Of a stretch of 64,000 bases of DNA, positions 52,707-61,203 are shown in pieces; positions within the stretch are counted from its first letter, which is position 1, and each line of letters begins with the position of its first letter. Under the pieces are notes generated by a model, which did no database searches, had not been told where the DNA came from, and was given only the letters and a program-made list of their open reading frames with translations. The stretch comes from CBFFRJ01 sp051486985 (lineage in GTDB: Bacteria; Pseudomonadota; Gammaproteobacteria; Enterobacterales; Enterobacteriaceae). Made by a program: the position numbers and the translations under genes. The stretch lies in contig NZ_JAHVDV010000028.1 of the NCBI RefSeq assembly GCF_051486985.1, forward strand, positions 1 to 64,000, read 5' to 3'.

Positions 52707-54896
52707 ATGAAATCCCGTTGCTCCTGGGCATTAAGCCCTTGTTTACTAATGATGCTCGCTGCAAATGCATCGGCTGAAGAACAAAAAGAAGAGACCCTGG
52801 TGGTGGCCGCCAGCCGTGCGAATCACAGCGTTGCTGATATGGCGCAGACCACCTGGGTTATTGAACAGGCTGAAATTGAACAGCAGGTTCAGGGCGGGAA
52901 AGAGTTCAAAGAGGTGCTGGCTCAGCTGATTCCCGGAATGGACGTCAGCAGTCAGGGGCGTACCAACTACGGCATGAACATGCGCGGGCGTTCGATGATG
53001 GTGATGGTTGACGGCGTGCGCTTAAACTCCTCACGCAGCGACAGCCGTCAGTTGGACGCCATCGATCCGTTTAACATTGCCCGCGTCGAAGTCATCTCCG
53101 GTGCCACTTCCCTCTACGGCGGGGGGAGTACCGGCGGCTTAATCAATATCGTTACCAAAAAAGGTCAGCCGGAAACCGAAGCGGAGTTTCAGACCGGCCT
53201 CAAAACCGGCTTCAACAGCCATAACGATAATGATGAAAACGTGGCGGCGGCGGTCAGCGGCGGAAACGATAACGCGTCGGGCCGTCTGTCGGTGGCGTAT
53301 CAGCGCTTCGGCGGCTGGTATGACGGCAAAGGCAACGAGGTCAACATCGATAATACCCAGACCGGTCTGCAATATTCTGACCGTCTGGACGTGATGGGCA
53401 CCGGCACGCTGAACATTGACGATCGTCAGCAACTGCAGCTCACCACCCAGTATTACAAAAGCGAATCCGACGGTAAGCATGGCCTGTACCTTGGCGAGAA
53501 CTTCTCGGCGGTGACCGGTTCCGGCAACGCGTACAACAAGAACAATCTCGACGCTGACCGCATCCCCGGCACCGAGCGCCACCTGATCAACCTGCAATAT
53601 TCCAACACCGATTTCTGGGGCCAGGATCTCGTCGCACAGATTTATTATCGTGATGAGAGCCTGACGTTTTACCCCTTCCCGACCCTGGCCGGCGGCCGGG
53701 TGACCAGCATTGGCGCGTCGCAGCAAAAAACCGACTTCTATGGCGGCAAACTTACTGTTAACAGCAAACCGCTGGAGGATTTGACCCTGACGTGGGGTGT
53801 CGATGCCGAACACGAAGAATTCGATGCCAACCAGCAATTTTTCGACCTCAACAAAGCGGCGGCCAGTGGCGGCATGAAGCTCGACAACGCCTGGAACGTT
53901 GACCGCTATCCGGGCTACAGCATCACAAACCTCGCCCCCTTCCTGCAGAGCAGTTACGACATCTCCGCCGTCACTTTGAGCGCTGGGGTGCGCTACCAGT
54001 ACACGGAAAATAAGGTCGATGACTTCATTGGTTATAGTCAGCAGCAGGCCATCGCCACGGGTAAGGCGACATCCGCAGACGCCGTGCCGGGCGGAAAAAC
54101 GGACTACAACAACCTGCTGTTTAATGCCGGGATTCTGGGCCATCTGACCGAGCGTCAGCAGCTGTGGTTTAACTTCTCACAAGGGTTTGAGATCCCGGAT
54201 CTGGCGAAATATTACGGATCTGGTACCTATCAGCTGCAAAATGGCCACTATCGTCTGGTCAACAGCGTAAACGTCAATGACTCGAAACTCGACGGCATCA
54301 AAGTCGATGCCTACGAACTGGGCTGGCGTTTCACCGGCGATAATCTGCGCACGCAGATTGCTGGCTATTACTCGCTTTCTGACAAGACCATCAACATCAA
54401 CAAGACCGACATGACCATCAATATTGAAGATGATAAGCGCCGCATCTATGGTGTTGAAGGTCAAGTGGATTACTTCTTTACCGACAGCGAGTGGAGTACC
54501 GGTGCGAACTTTAACGCCATCAGGTCGCAAACCCGCGTCGACGGGAAATGGGAAAAGCTGACGGTAGACAGCGCCAGCCCATCAAAAATGAGCGCCTGGG
54601 TAACCTGGGCTCCGGGCGACTGGACGCTGCGCCTGCAAAGCACGCAGACGTTTGACCTCTCTGACGAAGCCGGTAAGCACATTGACGGCTATAACACTGT
54701 CGATCTGTTAGGCAGCTACCTGCTGCCGGTGGGCAAGCTGAGCTTCAGTGTGGAAAACCTGCTGGATGAAGATTACACCACCGCCTGGGGACAGCGCGCA
54801 CCGGGCCTCTACAGCCCCACCTACGGTGCTGAGAACCTCTATACCTACAAAGGTCGTGGCCGTACCTTTGGCCTGAATTACTCGGTATTGTTCTGA
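52707..54896 (+). CDS. iutA: TonB-dependent ferric-siderophore receptor, IutA-like
   Basis: 729 residues. Signal peptide MKSRCSWALSPCLLMMLAANASA, TonB box-like ETLVVAASRA, plug domain (about 30-150: QTTWVIEQAEIEQQVQGGKE, GRTNYGMNMRGRSMMVMVDG, VEVISGATSLYGGGSTGGLINI) and a 22-strand barrel ending in GRGRTFGLNYSVLF with terminal Phe. It resembles the aerobactin receptor IutA along its whole length, clearly but not identically. No iucABCD aerobactin genes are in the window, so it may serve uptake of foreign aerobactin or a related hydroxamate. A Fur box lies upstream. Confidence 0.88.
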   Translation: MKSRCSWALSPCLLMMLAANASAEEQKEETLVVAASRANHSVADMAQTTWVIEQAEIEQQVQGGKEFKEVLAQLIPGMDVSSQGRTNYGMNMRGRSMMVMVDGVRLNSSRSDSRQLDAIDPFNIARVEVISGATSLYGGGSTGGLINIVTKKGQPETEAEFQTGLKTGFNSHNDNDENVAAAVSGGNDNASGRLSVAYQRFGGWYDGKGNEVNIDNTQTGLQYSDRLDVMGTGTLNIDDRQQLQLTTQYYKSESDGKHGLYLGENFSAVTGSGNAYNKNNLDADRIPGTERHLINLQYSNTDFWGQDLVAQIYYRDESLTFYPFPTLAGGRVTSIGASQQKTDFYGGKLTVNSKPLEDLTLTWGVDAEHEEFDANQQFFDLNKAAASGGMKLDNAWNVDRYPGYSITNLAPFLQSSYDISAVTLSAGVRYQYTENKVDDFIGYSQQQAIATGKATSADAVPGGKTDYNNLLFNAGILGHLTERQQLWFNFSQGFEIPDLAKYYGSGTYQLQNGHYRLVNSVNVNDSKLDGIKVDAYELGWRFTGDNLRTQIAGYYSLSDKTININKTDMTINIEDDKRRIYGVEGQVDYFFTDSEWSTGANFNAIRSQTRVDGKWEKLTVDSASPSKMSAWVTWAPGDWTLRLQSTQTFDLSDEAGKHIDGYNTVDLLGSYLLPVGKLSFSVENLLDEDYTTAWGQRAPGLYSPTYGAENLYTYKGRGRTFGLNYSVLF

Positions 54897-54903
54897 TAAT
54901 CCG

Positions 54904-54933
54904 TGCCGCCTGCAATGTGGGCGGCAGTTTTTT
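54904..54933 (+). terminator. terminator after the IutA-like receptor
   Basis: TGCCGCC (54904-54910) pairs with GGCGGCA (54920-54926) over TGCAATGTG, followed by GTTTTTT. Confidence 0.88.
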
Positions 54934-55445
54934 ACTCTGAACAGCGTCACTCCCCCGGCCGTACGCAGCCAGCGCGGGGCTTTCATTCCCGCCGCAAAGA
55001 ACATCACCAGGTCATACAGCAAGCCTCGTATCTCTTTCTTAACATCTGCGAGATGCCCTTCCCTGCGAACACGTTGGTCAGCGCCTGGCAGTAGCGGCAA
55101 AGCCCGGTGCGTTCAGGTTCGAAACGGGGGCGCTTTCAGGGCGAACATCGGCCGTCAGGCTGGCAACAAGATGAGCAGGAATGGGCTCCAGCAAGATGGG
55201 TCCGGGCAGGTTCAGGCAGGAACGGAGCCTGCTATAAAGCGCTTTTTCAACCTGGAGATCGTCGTTATCTATCAGGGCTTCGGCGATGGGTTGTATTAAA
55301 AGATCCCGACGTTCAGTTATGGGACACGCTGTTTGATGCAGTTGGTCAGTTTATGAAGTAGAAATCACCCGGATCAATTATTCATCCTTAGGTGCCATGA
55401 AAAATGTTACGCCGATAACCAACGGTAAGTGACCACATGCAGAGA
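54934..55445. other. gene-poor stretch, probably decayed DNA
   Basis: About 510 bp without an intact gene. On the minus strand, about 55060-54945, a short piece reads like protein (GHLADVKKEIRGLLYDLVMF then FAAGMKAPRWLRTAGG), and on the plus strand RRYLSGLRRWVVLKDPD near 55270. Neither has a proper start, ribosome site or known family. Most likely remains of older insertions. Confidence 0.45.
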
Positions 55446-55685
55446 TCATTTTTTATCCTCCCATAGATCTGACGCCATCATGATTTTACACAACGCTGCA
55501 TTGGGCGCAGGTGGCCTATTCAGACGATCGATACATGCCTGATACTTAACTGGATCATCTACGAAAATTCGCTGTTCAAATAGTACACTTTCGGCGGGGC
55601 TGCCATCGATAGGCTGATTCTCATCAGTAGAGACGAACAAATCCAGCAGGTCGTGAATGTTCGGGTTATTTTTTGATAAAGGCAT
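55446..55685 (-). pseudogene. truncated DUF1778 (TacA-like) antitoxin
   Basis: A 79-residue frame from ATG 55685 (an upstream GTG at 55727 is also in frame). The C-terminal half LFEQRIFVDDPVKYQACIDR and LNRPPAPNAALCKIM resembles the toxin-neutralising tail of DUF1778/TacA antitoxins (consensus LDQxxFxLD ... LDxPPxPNxxLRxLL). The N-terminal ribbon-helix-helix DNA-binding part is missing, and no GNAT toxin gene follows. Either a remnant or an orphan antitoxin. Confidence 0.55.
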
Positions 55686-55792
55686 AACCAATCGCTTTCT
55701 CAGGTGGGGAAAATTCATTATGCACACTGCAGAAACCTGATGTTATTACTGGACCTTCGACTAACCCGCCTTCCGGCGGGTCATCACTTCCC

Positions 55793-56377
55793 TCAGCCAA
55801 ACACCCTCTCCCCCAGCGTCCGTCCTTTGTCCAGATACCCCTCCCCGCTTCCCAGTTCCGGCAGCAACAAAAGTTCAGAGGCTTTGACCTGGGCGCCGCA
55901 GTAATCAAAAATGCCGTGAGCGATCTGCGCATTAAAGGCGGCTGTATAACCGTGGCGGTCGTAAGCGCCCTGGCTGGCGGCCCCGAGGCCGATAATGTGT
56001 ACGGGCAGGTGGCCGAGCTTTTTGACTACCTCACCTTCGGCGGTCTCTTCATATGCCCAACCGTGGGTAAACACGCGGTCAATCCAGCCTTTGAGCAGTG
56101 CAGGCATTGACCACCAGTAGACCGGGAACACCAGCACCAGCGCATCGGCCTTATCAATTCGCGCCTGCTCTGCCACAATCTCTGCAGGCAATGAACCGGA
56201 AAGTTTAAATGCCGCGAAGTCCTGGGCGGTAAAGGTGGGGTTAAAACCTTCGGCGGTCAGATCAACAATATCGGCGGTGTGCTGCGCACTGGCGGTGATC
56301 CCTTTCGCCACGGCCGCAGCCACGTGATGGGTTAACGCGTCTTTGTCAGGATGAGAAACAACGATTAAAGCATGCAT
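55793..56377 (-). CDS. NAD(P)H-quinone oxidoreductase family flavoprotein
   Basis: 194 residues from ATG 56377 (MHALIVVSHPDKDALTHHVA). Flavodoxin-like fold of the NQO1/KefF group: the FMN/FAD loop near SHPD, ALVLVFPVYWWSMPALLKGWID with the PxYWW substrate loop, and GLGAASQGAYDRHGY. Expected to reduce quinones or similar electrophiles with NAD(P)H in the cytoplasm. Divergent from a TetR gene over two dyad operators, so probably induced by the compounds it detoxifies. Confidence 0.9.
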   Translation of the reverse strand: MHALIVVSHPDKDALTHHVAAAVAKGITASAQHTADIVDLTAEGFNPTFTAQDFAAFKLSGSLPAEIVAEQARIDKADALVLVFPVYWWSMPALLKGWIDRVFTHGWAYEETAEGEVVKKLGHLPVHIIGLGAASQGAYDRHGYTAAFNAQIAHGIFDYCGAQVKASELLLLPELGSGEGYLDKGRTLGERVFG

Positions 56378-56419
56378 AAGGCGACTCCTGGTTGCGGGAT
56401 GGCGTAAGCAAACGTACTC

Positions 56420-56466
56420 TATATACCAAAGGTAAGTTATGCTCATTAAGTTACCTTTGGTATATA
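56420..56466. promoter_or_regulatory. paired dyad operators for the TetR-type regulator
   Basis: TATATACCAAAGGTAA (56420-56435) and its exact inverse TTACCTTTGGTATATA (56451-56466), spacer 15 bp. Each arm is itself a dyad (TACC-AAA-GGTA), so two operator sites 31 bp apart lie centre to centre between the divergent genes. The right arm ends 25 bp before the tetR start. Confidence 0.82.
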
Positions 56467-56491
56467 AACATGTCAATGGAGAATCTGTTTG

Positions 56492-57085
56492 ATGACAAAT
56501 CCGCCCACCCGCCAGCGTTTATCGCGCGAAGATCGCTATGCTCAACTGGTCGATGTGGCCTGGCAGATTGTGCGTGAAGAGGGCACTGAAGCGCTGACGC
56601 TGGGACATCTGGCCGAGCGTGCCGGGATCACCAAGCCAGTGGTTTATGACCATTTCACCAGCCGCTCTGGTCTGTTCGCCGCACTTTATCGGGAATACGA
56701 TCTTCGCTCGACGGCACGCATGGACGAACAGATAAGCCGCACGGAACCTGCGCTGGATAAGCTGGCCGCGGTGATCGCCGACGCTTACATTGAGTGTGTG
56801 CTGCTCTCAGGGCGCGAAATGCCCGCGGTCATTGCCGCGCTCAGCGGCACGCCGGAGCTTGAGCAAATGCGTCAGGAGTACGCCACGACCTTCACTGAAA
56901 AATGCCGGACGTTGTTCAACCCTTTCTGCACGGGTAAAACGCTACAAACCCCCGCCCTGTGGGCGATGCTCGGGGCTGCGGAAGGGTTAGCCTGGGCGGT
57001 AGTGATAGGCAAAATCAGCGCGCAACAGGCGAAGGACGAGCTGGTGGAGAGCATCATTTGCATGGTGCGCGGCGGCGCTGAATAA
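56492..57085 (+). CDS. TetR/AcrR family transcriptional regulator
   Basis: 197 residues from ATG 56492 (MTNPPTRQRLSREDRYAQLV). N-terminal helix-turn-helix about 16-62 (IVREEGTEALTLGHLAERAG then ITKPVVYDHFTSR), C-terminal ligand-binding helices. Presumed repressor of the divergent quinone reductase and of itself through the dyads at 56420-56466. Ligand unknown. Confidence 0.93.
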   Translation: MTNPPTRQRLSREDRYAQLVDVAWQIVREEGTEALTLGHLAERAGITKPVVYDHFTSRSGLFAALYREYDLRSTARMDEQISRTEPALDKLAAVIADAYIECVLLSGREMPAVIAALSGTPELEQMRQEYATTFTEKCRTLFNPFCTGKTLQTPALWAMLGAAEGLAWAVVIGKISAQQAKDELVESIICMVRGGAE

Positions 57086-57090
57086 ACCAA

Positions 57091-57122
57091 AATGGCCGGT
57101 TGCCCGGCCATTCACATTTTTT
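57091..57122 (+). terminator. terminator after the tetR-type gene
   Basis: AATGGCCGG (57091-57099), loop TTGC, CCGGCCATT (57104-57112), then CACATTTTTTG. Perfect 9-bp stem. Confidence 0.92.
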
Positions 57123-57292
57123 GTCATCGATAACGTTAAGGAGCGCTCCGTTACCCCCTTCGGTGATGACGTAAAGGCGAAACAGAAGCCTGCCTGTTTT
57201 AAACGAGCCTCATGTTTAAAAGCAGGGAATCTCAGGTGAGGAGTACCCACATTGGCGTCACTGCATCTGGACTGTGGGCACTGATAATCAGA

Positions 57293-58327
57293 TTAAGGAA
57301 TGCGATCGGCTTGTTTCAGTTGCGCGTTACGCAGGCGCAGGGTCGCGGGCAAAATACGTTGCTGTTCGGCCGGCTCATTACCCTCAATCAGGCCGGTGAT
57401 AAGGTCGAAACAGTCATACGCCAGGCGCGGAATGTTCTGCTCAACGGTATCAATACTCAGCGACAGCGAGTCATAAAGATAGTGGTCATCAAAGCTGGCA
57501 ATGTGGATATCGCTTTCCAGCAGATGGTGCTGGCTCATATAACGCAGTACCCCTTCCAGCAGTCCGCATGCCGCAGTAAACAGGGCTTTTGGCGGGCGTC
57601 CCAGCTTCGCGCAGAGGGCGGCAAACATTTCGTAGCCGCTGCTCGGATGATAATTGCCATGAATAATCCACTCAGGGCGCAGCGTCACACCTGCTCTTTC
57701 CAGACCTTGCATGAAGCCCGTCAGGCGATCTTTGGTGGGTGACAGTCGCGGTTGCCCGCCCAGGAAGTAGATTTCGTCAGGATGAGCGCGGGCCAGTCGT
57801 TCTACCAGGTCGGCGGTTGGCGTCACCGCGTCGGTGATGACCAGCGGCAAAGGCGTGCTGTTCATATAGCGGTCGAACAGCACAACCGGAAGTTGCTCGC
57901 TGAGCTTCAGGTAATCGGCATCGTTGAGCATACTGGAGGCGACAATCAGCCCATCCACCTGGCGGGAGACCAGATTGTTAACCACGACAGATTCCTGACT
58001 GGCGTTTTCATCGGTACAGGAGATAAGAAGCTGTAACCCCGCCTCACGGCACAGGTTCTCCAGCTCATGAGAAAAGGCAGCAAACCCGTGGTTGATGATT
58101 TCAGGCACCACCAGCCCCAGCGTATGGCTGCGATCCTCGCGCAGCAGCCGGGCATGAATACTCGGCTGATAATGGTGCTGCTGAGCAAGCGAAAGCACAC
58201 GCTGACGGGTTTCCTGCGCCACGCGTAACTCTTTACCTCGTCCATTGAGCACCAGGCTGGCGGTGGCTTTTGAGACACCCGCCAGCGCGGCGATATCAGT
58301 GATGGTAACGCGTTTTGTTTTTCTCAC
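57293..58327 (-). CDS. scrR: sucrose operon repressor ScrR (LacI family)
   Basis: 344 residues from GTG 58327, giving MRKTKRVTITDIAALAGVSK, which matches known ScrR starts; an in-frame ATG at 58372 would add 15 residues and overlap scrB. LacI-type helix-turn-helix (ITDIAALAGVSKATASLVLN) and hinge, then a periplasmic-binding-protein-like effector domain (TLGLVVPEIINHGFAAFS; IHIASFDDHYLYDSL). Represses scrK and scrYAB at TAAACCGGTTTA operators; inducer is fructose or fructose-1-phosphate in related systems. Lies 29 bp after scrB. Confidence 0.94.
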   Translation of the reverse strand: MRKTKRVTITDIAALAGVSKATASLVLNGRGKELRVAQETRQRVLSLAQQHHYQPSIHARLLREDRSHTLGLVVPEIINHGFAAFSHELENLCREAGLQLLISCTDENASQESVVVNNLVSRQVDGLIVASSMLNDADYLKLSEQLPVVLFDRYMNSTPLPLVITDAVTPTADLVERLARAHPDEIYFLGGQPRLSPTKDRLTGFMQGLERAGVTLRPEWIIHGNYHPSSGYEMFAALCAKLGRPPKALFTAACGLLEGVLRYMSQHHLLESDIHIASFDDHYLYDSLSLSIDTVEQNIPRLAYDCFDLITGLIEGNEPAEQQRILPATLRLRNAQLKQADRIP

Positions 58328-58356
58328 GACAATGCATCGGTTAATGAAACAAGCCG

Positions 58357-59766
58357 TTATTCTACCATGCAAGGGCGTAACGACCAGTATTGCGCCCGCA
58401 CTTCTCCACGTCCTTCAAAGGTTAATTGTGCAGGATGTGACGGAAAATAACGGCTGCTCATGACACCCGCACCGTCATTGATGAAGATCTCAACGCTTGA
58501 GTGGTCACAGAGGATCTGAAGTTTGTACGCCTCCCCCTGCCAGAACCGCGAGAGCCACTCGCCGTTCTCCAGACTCCGGCGGTCAAGTCGCAGCTGGTTT
58601 TTATGCCAGTGCAAGAGCAACGTATCGCCGAAGTTCAGCGTCAGCTCGCCTTCACTTTCCACAACCACTTCCAGACGTTGTGCGTCGATGCTGGGTGCAT
58701 TATCCGCCGGACCTGCAAAATGGTGTTCCGCTTCGCGCAGCGCCTGCAGCTCCCGCACCGGCTGTTGATACAGCCTGCCGTCGCGGGAGGAGAGTTCGCG
58801 CACGCAGGTCATTTGATGGATCCAGCCCTGTGCGACCGTAGGCTGGCGCATCTCTTCGCCATCCGGCACACCCATCCAGCCCACCAGCAGACGTCGACCG
58901 TCGGCGCTTTGGGTGGTTTGCGGTGCGTAAAACTCAAACCCGGCGTCGAGTTCATGCAGCTCGCCGTGTGCAAATGTCGCCTGCTCAGGGGAAAAGGTCC
59001 CGCTGAGGTACGCACTCGGATGGGTATTGAGGAAACGGAACTCTTCGCGGGCCACCCCTTGCGGGCAGCATATCAGGAAGGTGTCCGCCCCCAGGGTGAA
59101 CAGGTCCGGGCACTCCCACATGTACCCTGCGTCTCCTAGCCCCCCGAGGCCGCTACCCGCCAGTTCACCGAGCAGCTGCCACTGGTGCAAATCGTCTGAA
59201 CGCAGCAGCAGTACCTTGCCCTGTCGCGCCAGATCCTGAGCGCCCAGCACCATATACCACTGATTTTCATGGCGCCAGAGTTTCGGATCTCTGACATGCC
59301 CGGTGTAGCCTTCCGGCAACGCTATCACCGGCCCGAGCTTATCAAAGCCCCCTTCGGCGTTCTGCACCGCCAGGCACTGCCACGCCGTGCGCCCGCCGTC
59401 AGCGAATTTGACGTTGCCGGTGTAGCACAGCGTCAGTTCGCCCTGATTGTCGACCGCGCTGCCGGAGTAACAGCCGCTGCGGTCATACTCGTCAACCGGC
59501 ATCAGGGCTAACGGCTCATGCTGCCAGTGCAGCAAATCCGCCGAACTCCAGTGGCCCCAGCACTTGTGGTTATGCTGACAGCCGAGCGGATTCCACTGAT
59601 AGAACAGATGAAACCGCCCCTGGAAATGGATAAAGCCGTTAGGGTCATTCAACAGCCCGGTCACCGGAGCCAGATGCCAGGCCGGATAGTGGCTGTCACG
59701 CAGCGCTTTCGGTTGCCCTTTCAGCACTGACAGTAAAATCTCCGGCAACAGGGTGGATGCAGTCAT
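58357..59766 (-). CDS. scrB: sucrose-6-phosphate hydrolase (GH32)
   Basis: 469 residues. Cleaves sucrose-6-phosphate to glucose-6-phosphate and fructose. GH32 signature with nucleophile Asp41 in LLNDPNGF, the RDP motif at 159-161 (HVRDPKLW) and acid/base Glu218 in MWECPDLF; a C-terminal beta-sandwich follows. The ATG shares a base with the scrA stop (TAATG), so is coupled. Confidence 0.96.
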   Translation of the reverse strand: MTASTLLPEILLSVLKGQPKALRDSHYPAWHLAPVTGLLNDPNGFIHFQGRFHLFYQWNPLGCQHNHKCWGHWSSADLLHWQHEPLALMPVDEYDRSGCYSGSAVDNQGELTLCYTGNVKFADGGRTAWQCLAVQNAEGGFDKLGPVIALPEGYTGHVRDPKLWRHENQWYMVLGAQDLARQGKVLLLRSDDLHQWQLLGELAGSGLGGLGDAGYMWECPDLFTLGADTFLICCPQGVAREEFRFLNTHPSAYLSGTFSPEQATFAHGELHELDAGFEFYAPQTTQSADGRRLLVGWMGVPDGEEMRQPTVAQGWIHQMTCVRELSSRDGRLYQQPVRELQALREAEHHFAGPADNAPSIDAQRLEVVVESEGELTLNFGDTLLLHWHKNQLRLDRRSLENGEWLSRFWQGEAYKLQILCDHSSVEIFINDGAGVMSSRYFPSHPAQLTFEGRGEVRAQYWSLRPCMVE

Positions 59767-61136
59767 TATTCCGAGTCCGTTTTGTATTTAAGCAGATAAG
59801 AGATAACAAAGGCGACGCTGAAGGCAATCACCATCCCTATAGCATAATTCAGCAGCGAACTGGCCTGCACAATCGCCATTCCCGGAATGCCGGTCAGGCC
59901 AACAGCAGTCATGTAGACATGGACGGAAACCACCCAGGCCCCACCCACTGCACCGCCGATCAGCGCCGCAATAAAGGGTTTCACAAACCGCAGGTTGATA
60001 CCAAAAATGGCCGCTTCGGTAATGCCGAGCACTGCGGAAAACGCCGAGGGCAGCGTGATGGCTTTAATTTTCGCATCTTTGGTTTTGAACCACACCGCCA
60101 GACAGGCCCCGCCCTGCGCGACGTTAGCCATCGCCCAGATGGGCAGCAGGAAATTCACGCCAATAGAGGGATTGCCCAGCAATCCGGCTTCAATAGCATG
60201 GAAACTGTGGTGCACACCGGTGATAACAATCACCGAGTAAAGCCCGCCGAACAGTAACCCGGCCAGCCAGCCCGCATGCGTAATAAGAGTACTCAGCACA
60301 AAGGAGATACCGTCACCCAGCGCACGACCCGCCGGGCCGATGACCAGCATTGCAACGAAACCGGTAATAATGACCGTCAAAAATGGCGTCAGAATCAGAT
60401 CCAGCGCATCCGGGATCATCCGGCGAAGCTGCTTTTCGATGATGCTCATAAACCAGACGGCAAGCAGCACCGGGAAGACGGTGCCCTGATAGCCGATCAT
60501 CGCCACGTCGATACCAAAAAAGTTCATGGTATGGAAGCCGGCGGCCACGCCCCAGGCGTTGGTCAGCGCCGGGTGGGTCAGAATGCCGCCCAGCGTCGCG
60601 CCCAGATAAGGGTTACCACCAAATTCCCGCGCGGCGGTAAAGCCAATCAGGATAGGCAGAATGATGAATGCCGCCGAGCTGAACATGTCCAGCATGATGT
60701 AGAGCGCATTTTCCGGGTTCACCCAACCGTAGGTTTTCACCATCCCGAGCAGCCCCATCAGCAAACCCGAGGCCACAATGGCCGGGATGATGGGGACGAA
60801 AATATTGGACAACAAACGGGCCACGCGCTGGAACGGATTCAGTTTACGGGCAGCGATGGCGGCAGCTTCTGATTTGCTCGTTTCACCAATACCGGCTTCC
60901 TTGATGAACGCGGCGTAGACTTTGTTCACCACGCCAGTGCCAAAAATCACCTGTAGCTGACCGGCGTTACGAAAGCAGCCTTTCACTCCATCAATTTTGC
61001 CGATTGCGGTGGTGTCCGCTTTGGCATCTTCCGCCAGCACCAGACGCAGTCGCGTGGCGCAGTGCGCAGCACTGACGATATTGTCCTTGCCGCCCAGCAG
61101 CGGTAAGAGCGACCGGGAAATCTGTTCGAAATCCAT
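59766..61136 (-). CDS. scrA: sucrose-specific PTS enzyme IIBC
   Basis: 456 residues. IIB domain at the N-terminus with phosphorylated Cys26 (AAHCATRLRLVL), followed by a IIC domain with about ten membrane segments (from about 110). No IIA domain, so it relies on the glucose IIA (Crr), as in known enteric ScrA. Imports sucrose as sucrose-6-phosphate. Confidence 0.96.
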   Translation of the reverse strand: MDFEQISRSLLPLLGGKDNIVSAAHCATRLRLVLAEDAKADTTAIGKIDGVKGCFRNAGQLQVIFGTGVVNKVYAAFIKEAGIGETSKSEAAAIAARKLNPFQRVARLLSNIFVPIIPAIVASGLLMGLLGMVKTYGWVNPENALYIMLDMFSSAAFIILPILIGFTAAREFGGNPYLGATLGGILTHPALTNAWGVAAGFHTMNFFGIDVAMIGYQGTVFPVLLAVWFMSIIEKQLRRMIPDALDLILTPFLTVIITGFVAMLVIGPAGRALGDGISFVLSTLITHAGWLAGLLFGGLYSVIVITGVHHSFHAIEAGLLGNPSIGVNFLLPIWAMANVAQGGACLAVWFKTKDAKIKAITLPSAFSAVLGITEAAIFGINLRFVKPFIAALIGGAVGGAWVVSVHVYMTAVGLTGIPGMAIVQASSLLNYAIGMVIAFSVAFVISYLLKYKTDSE

Positions 61137-61178
61137 ATAAACCTCTGTTTTTGAAAATTTATAATAATTAGCGCGTCA

Positions 61179-61198
61179 AAAGCCCCTTACCGGGGCTT
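61179..61198 (-). terminator. intercistronic hairpin between scrY and scrA
   Basis: On the minus strand AAGCCCC, loop GGTAA, GGGGCTT followed by TTGAC; on plus 61180-61198. It lies in the 67-bp gap after scrY and resembles a weak terminator, which would lower scrAB relative to scrY transcript. Confidence 0.65.
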
Positions 61199-61203
61199 GA
61201 TTA

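Noticed and set aside
52592..52777. 61-codon frame before the IutA-like gene
   Set aside because: Starts inside the Fur box region and overlaps the receptor signal peptide in another frame; no support as a gene.
53139..54143. 334-codon minus-strand frame inside the IutA-like receptor
   Set aside because: Antisense to a clear TonB receptor barrel; composition is a mirror of the coding strand.
55107..55361. 84-codon plus-strand frame after the IutA-like gene
   Set aside because: Unusual composition, no ribosome site, no recognisable family; other frames of the same stretch look equally plausible.
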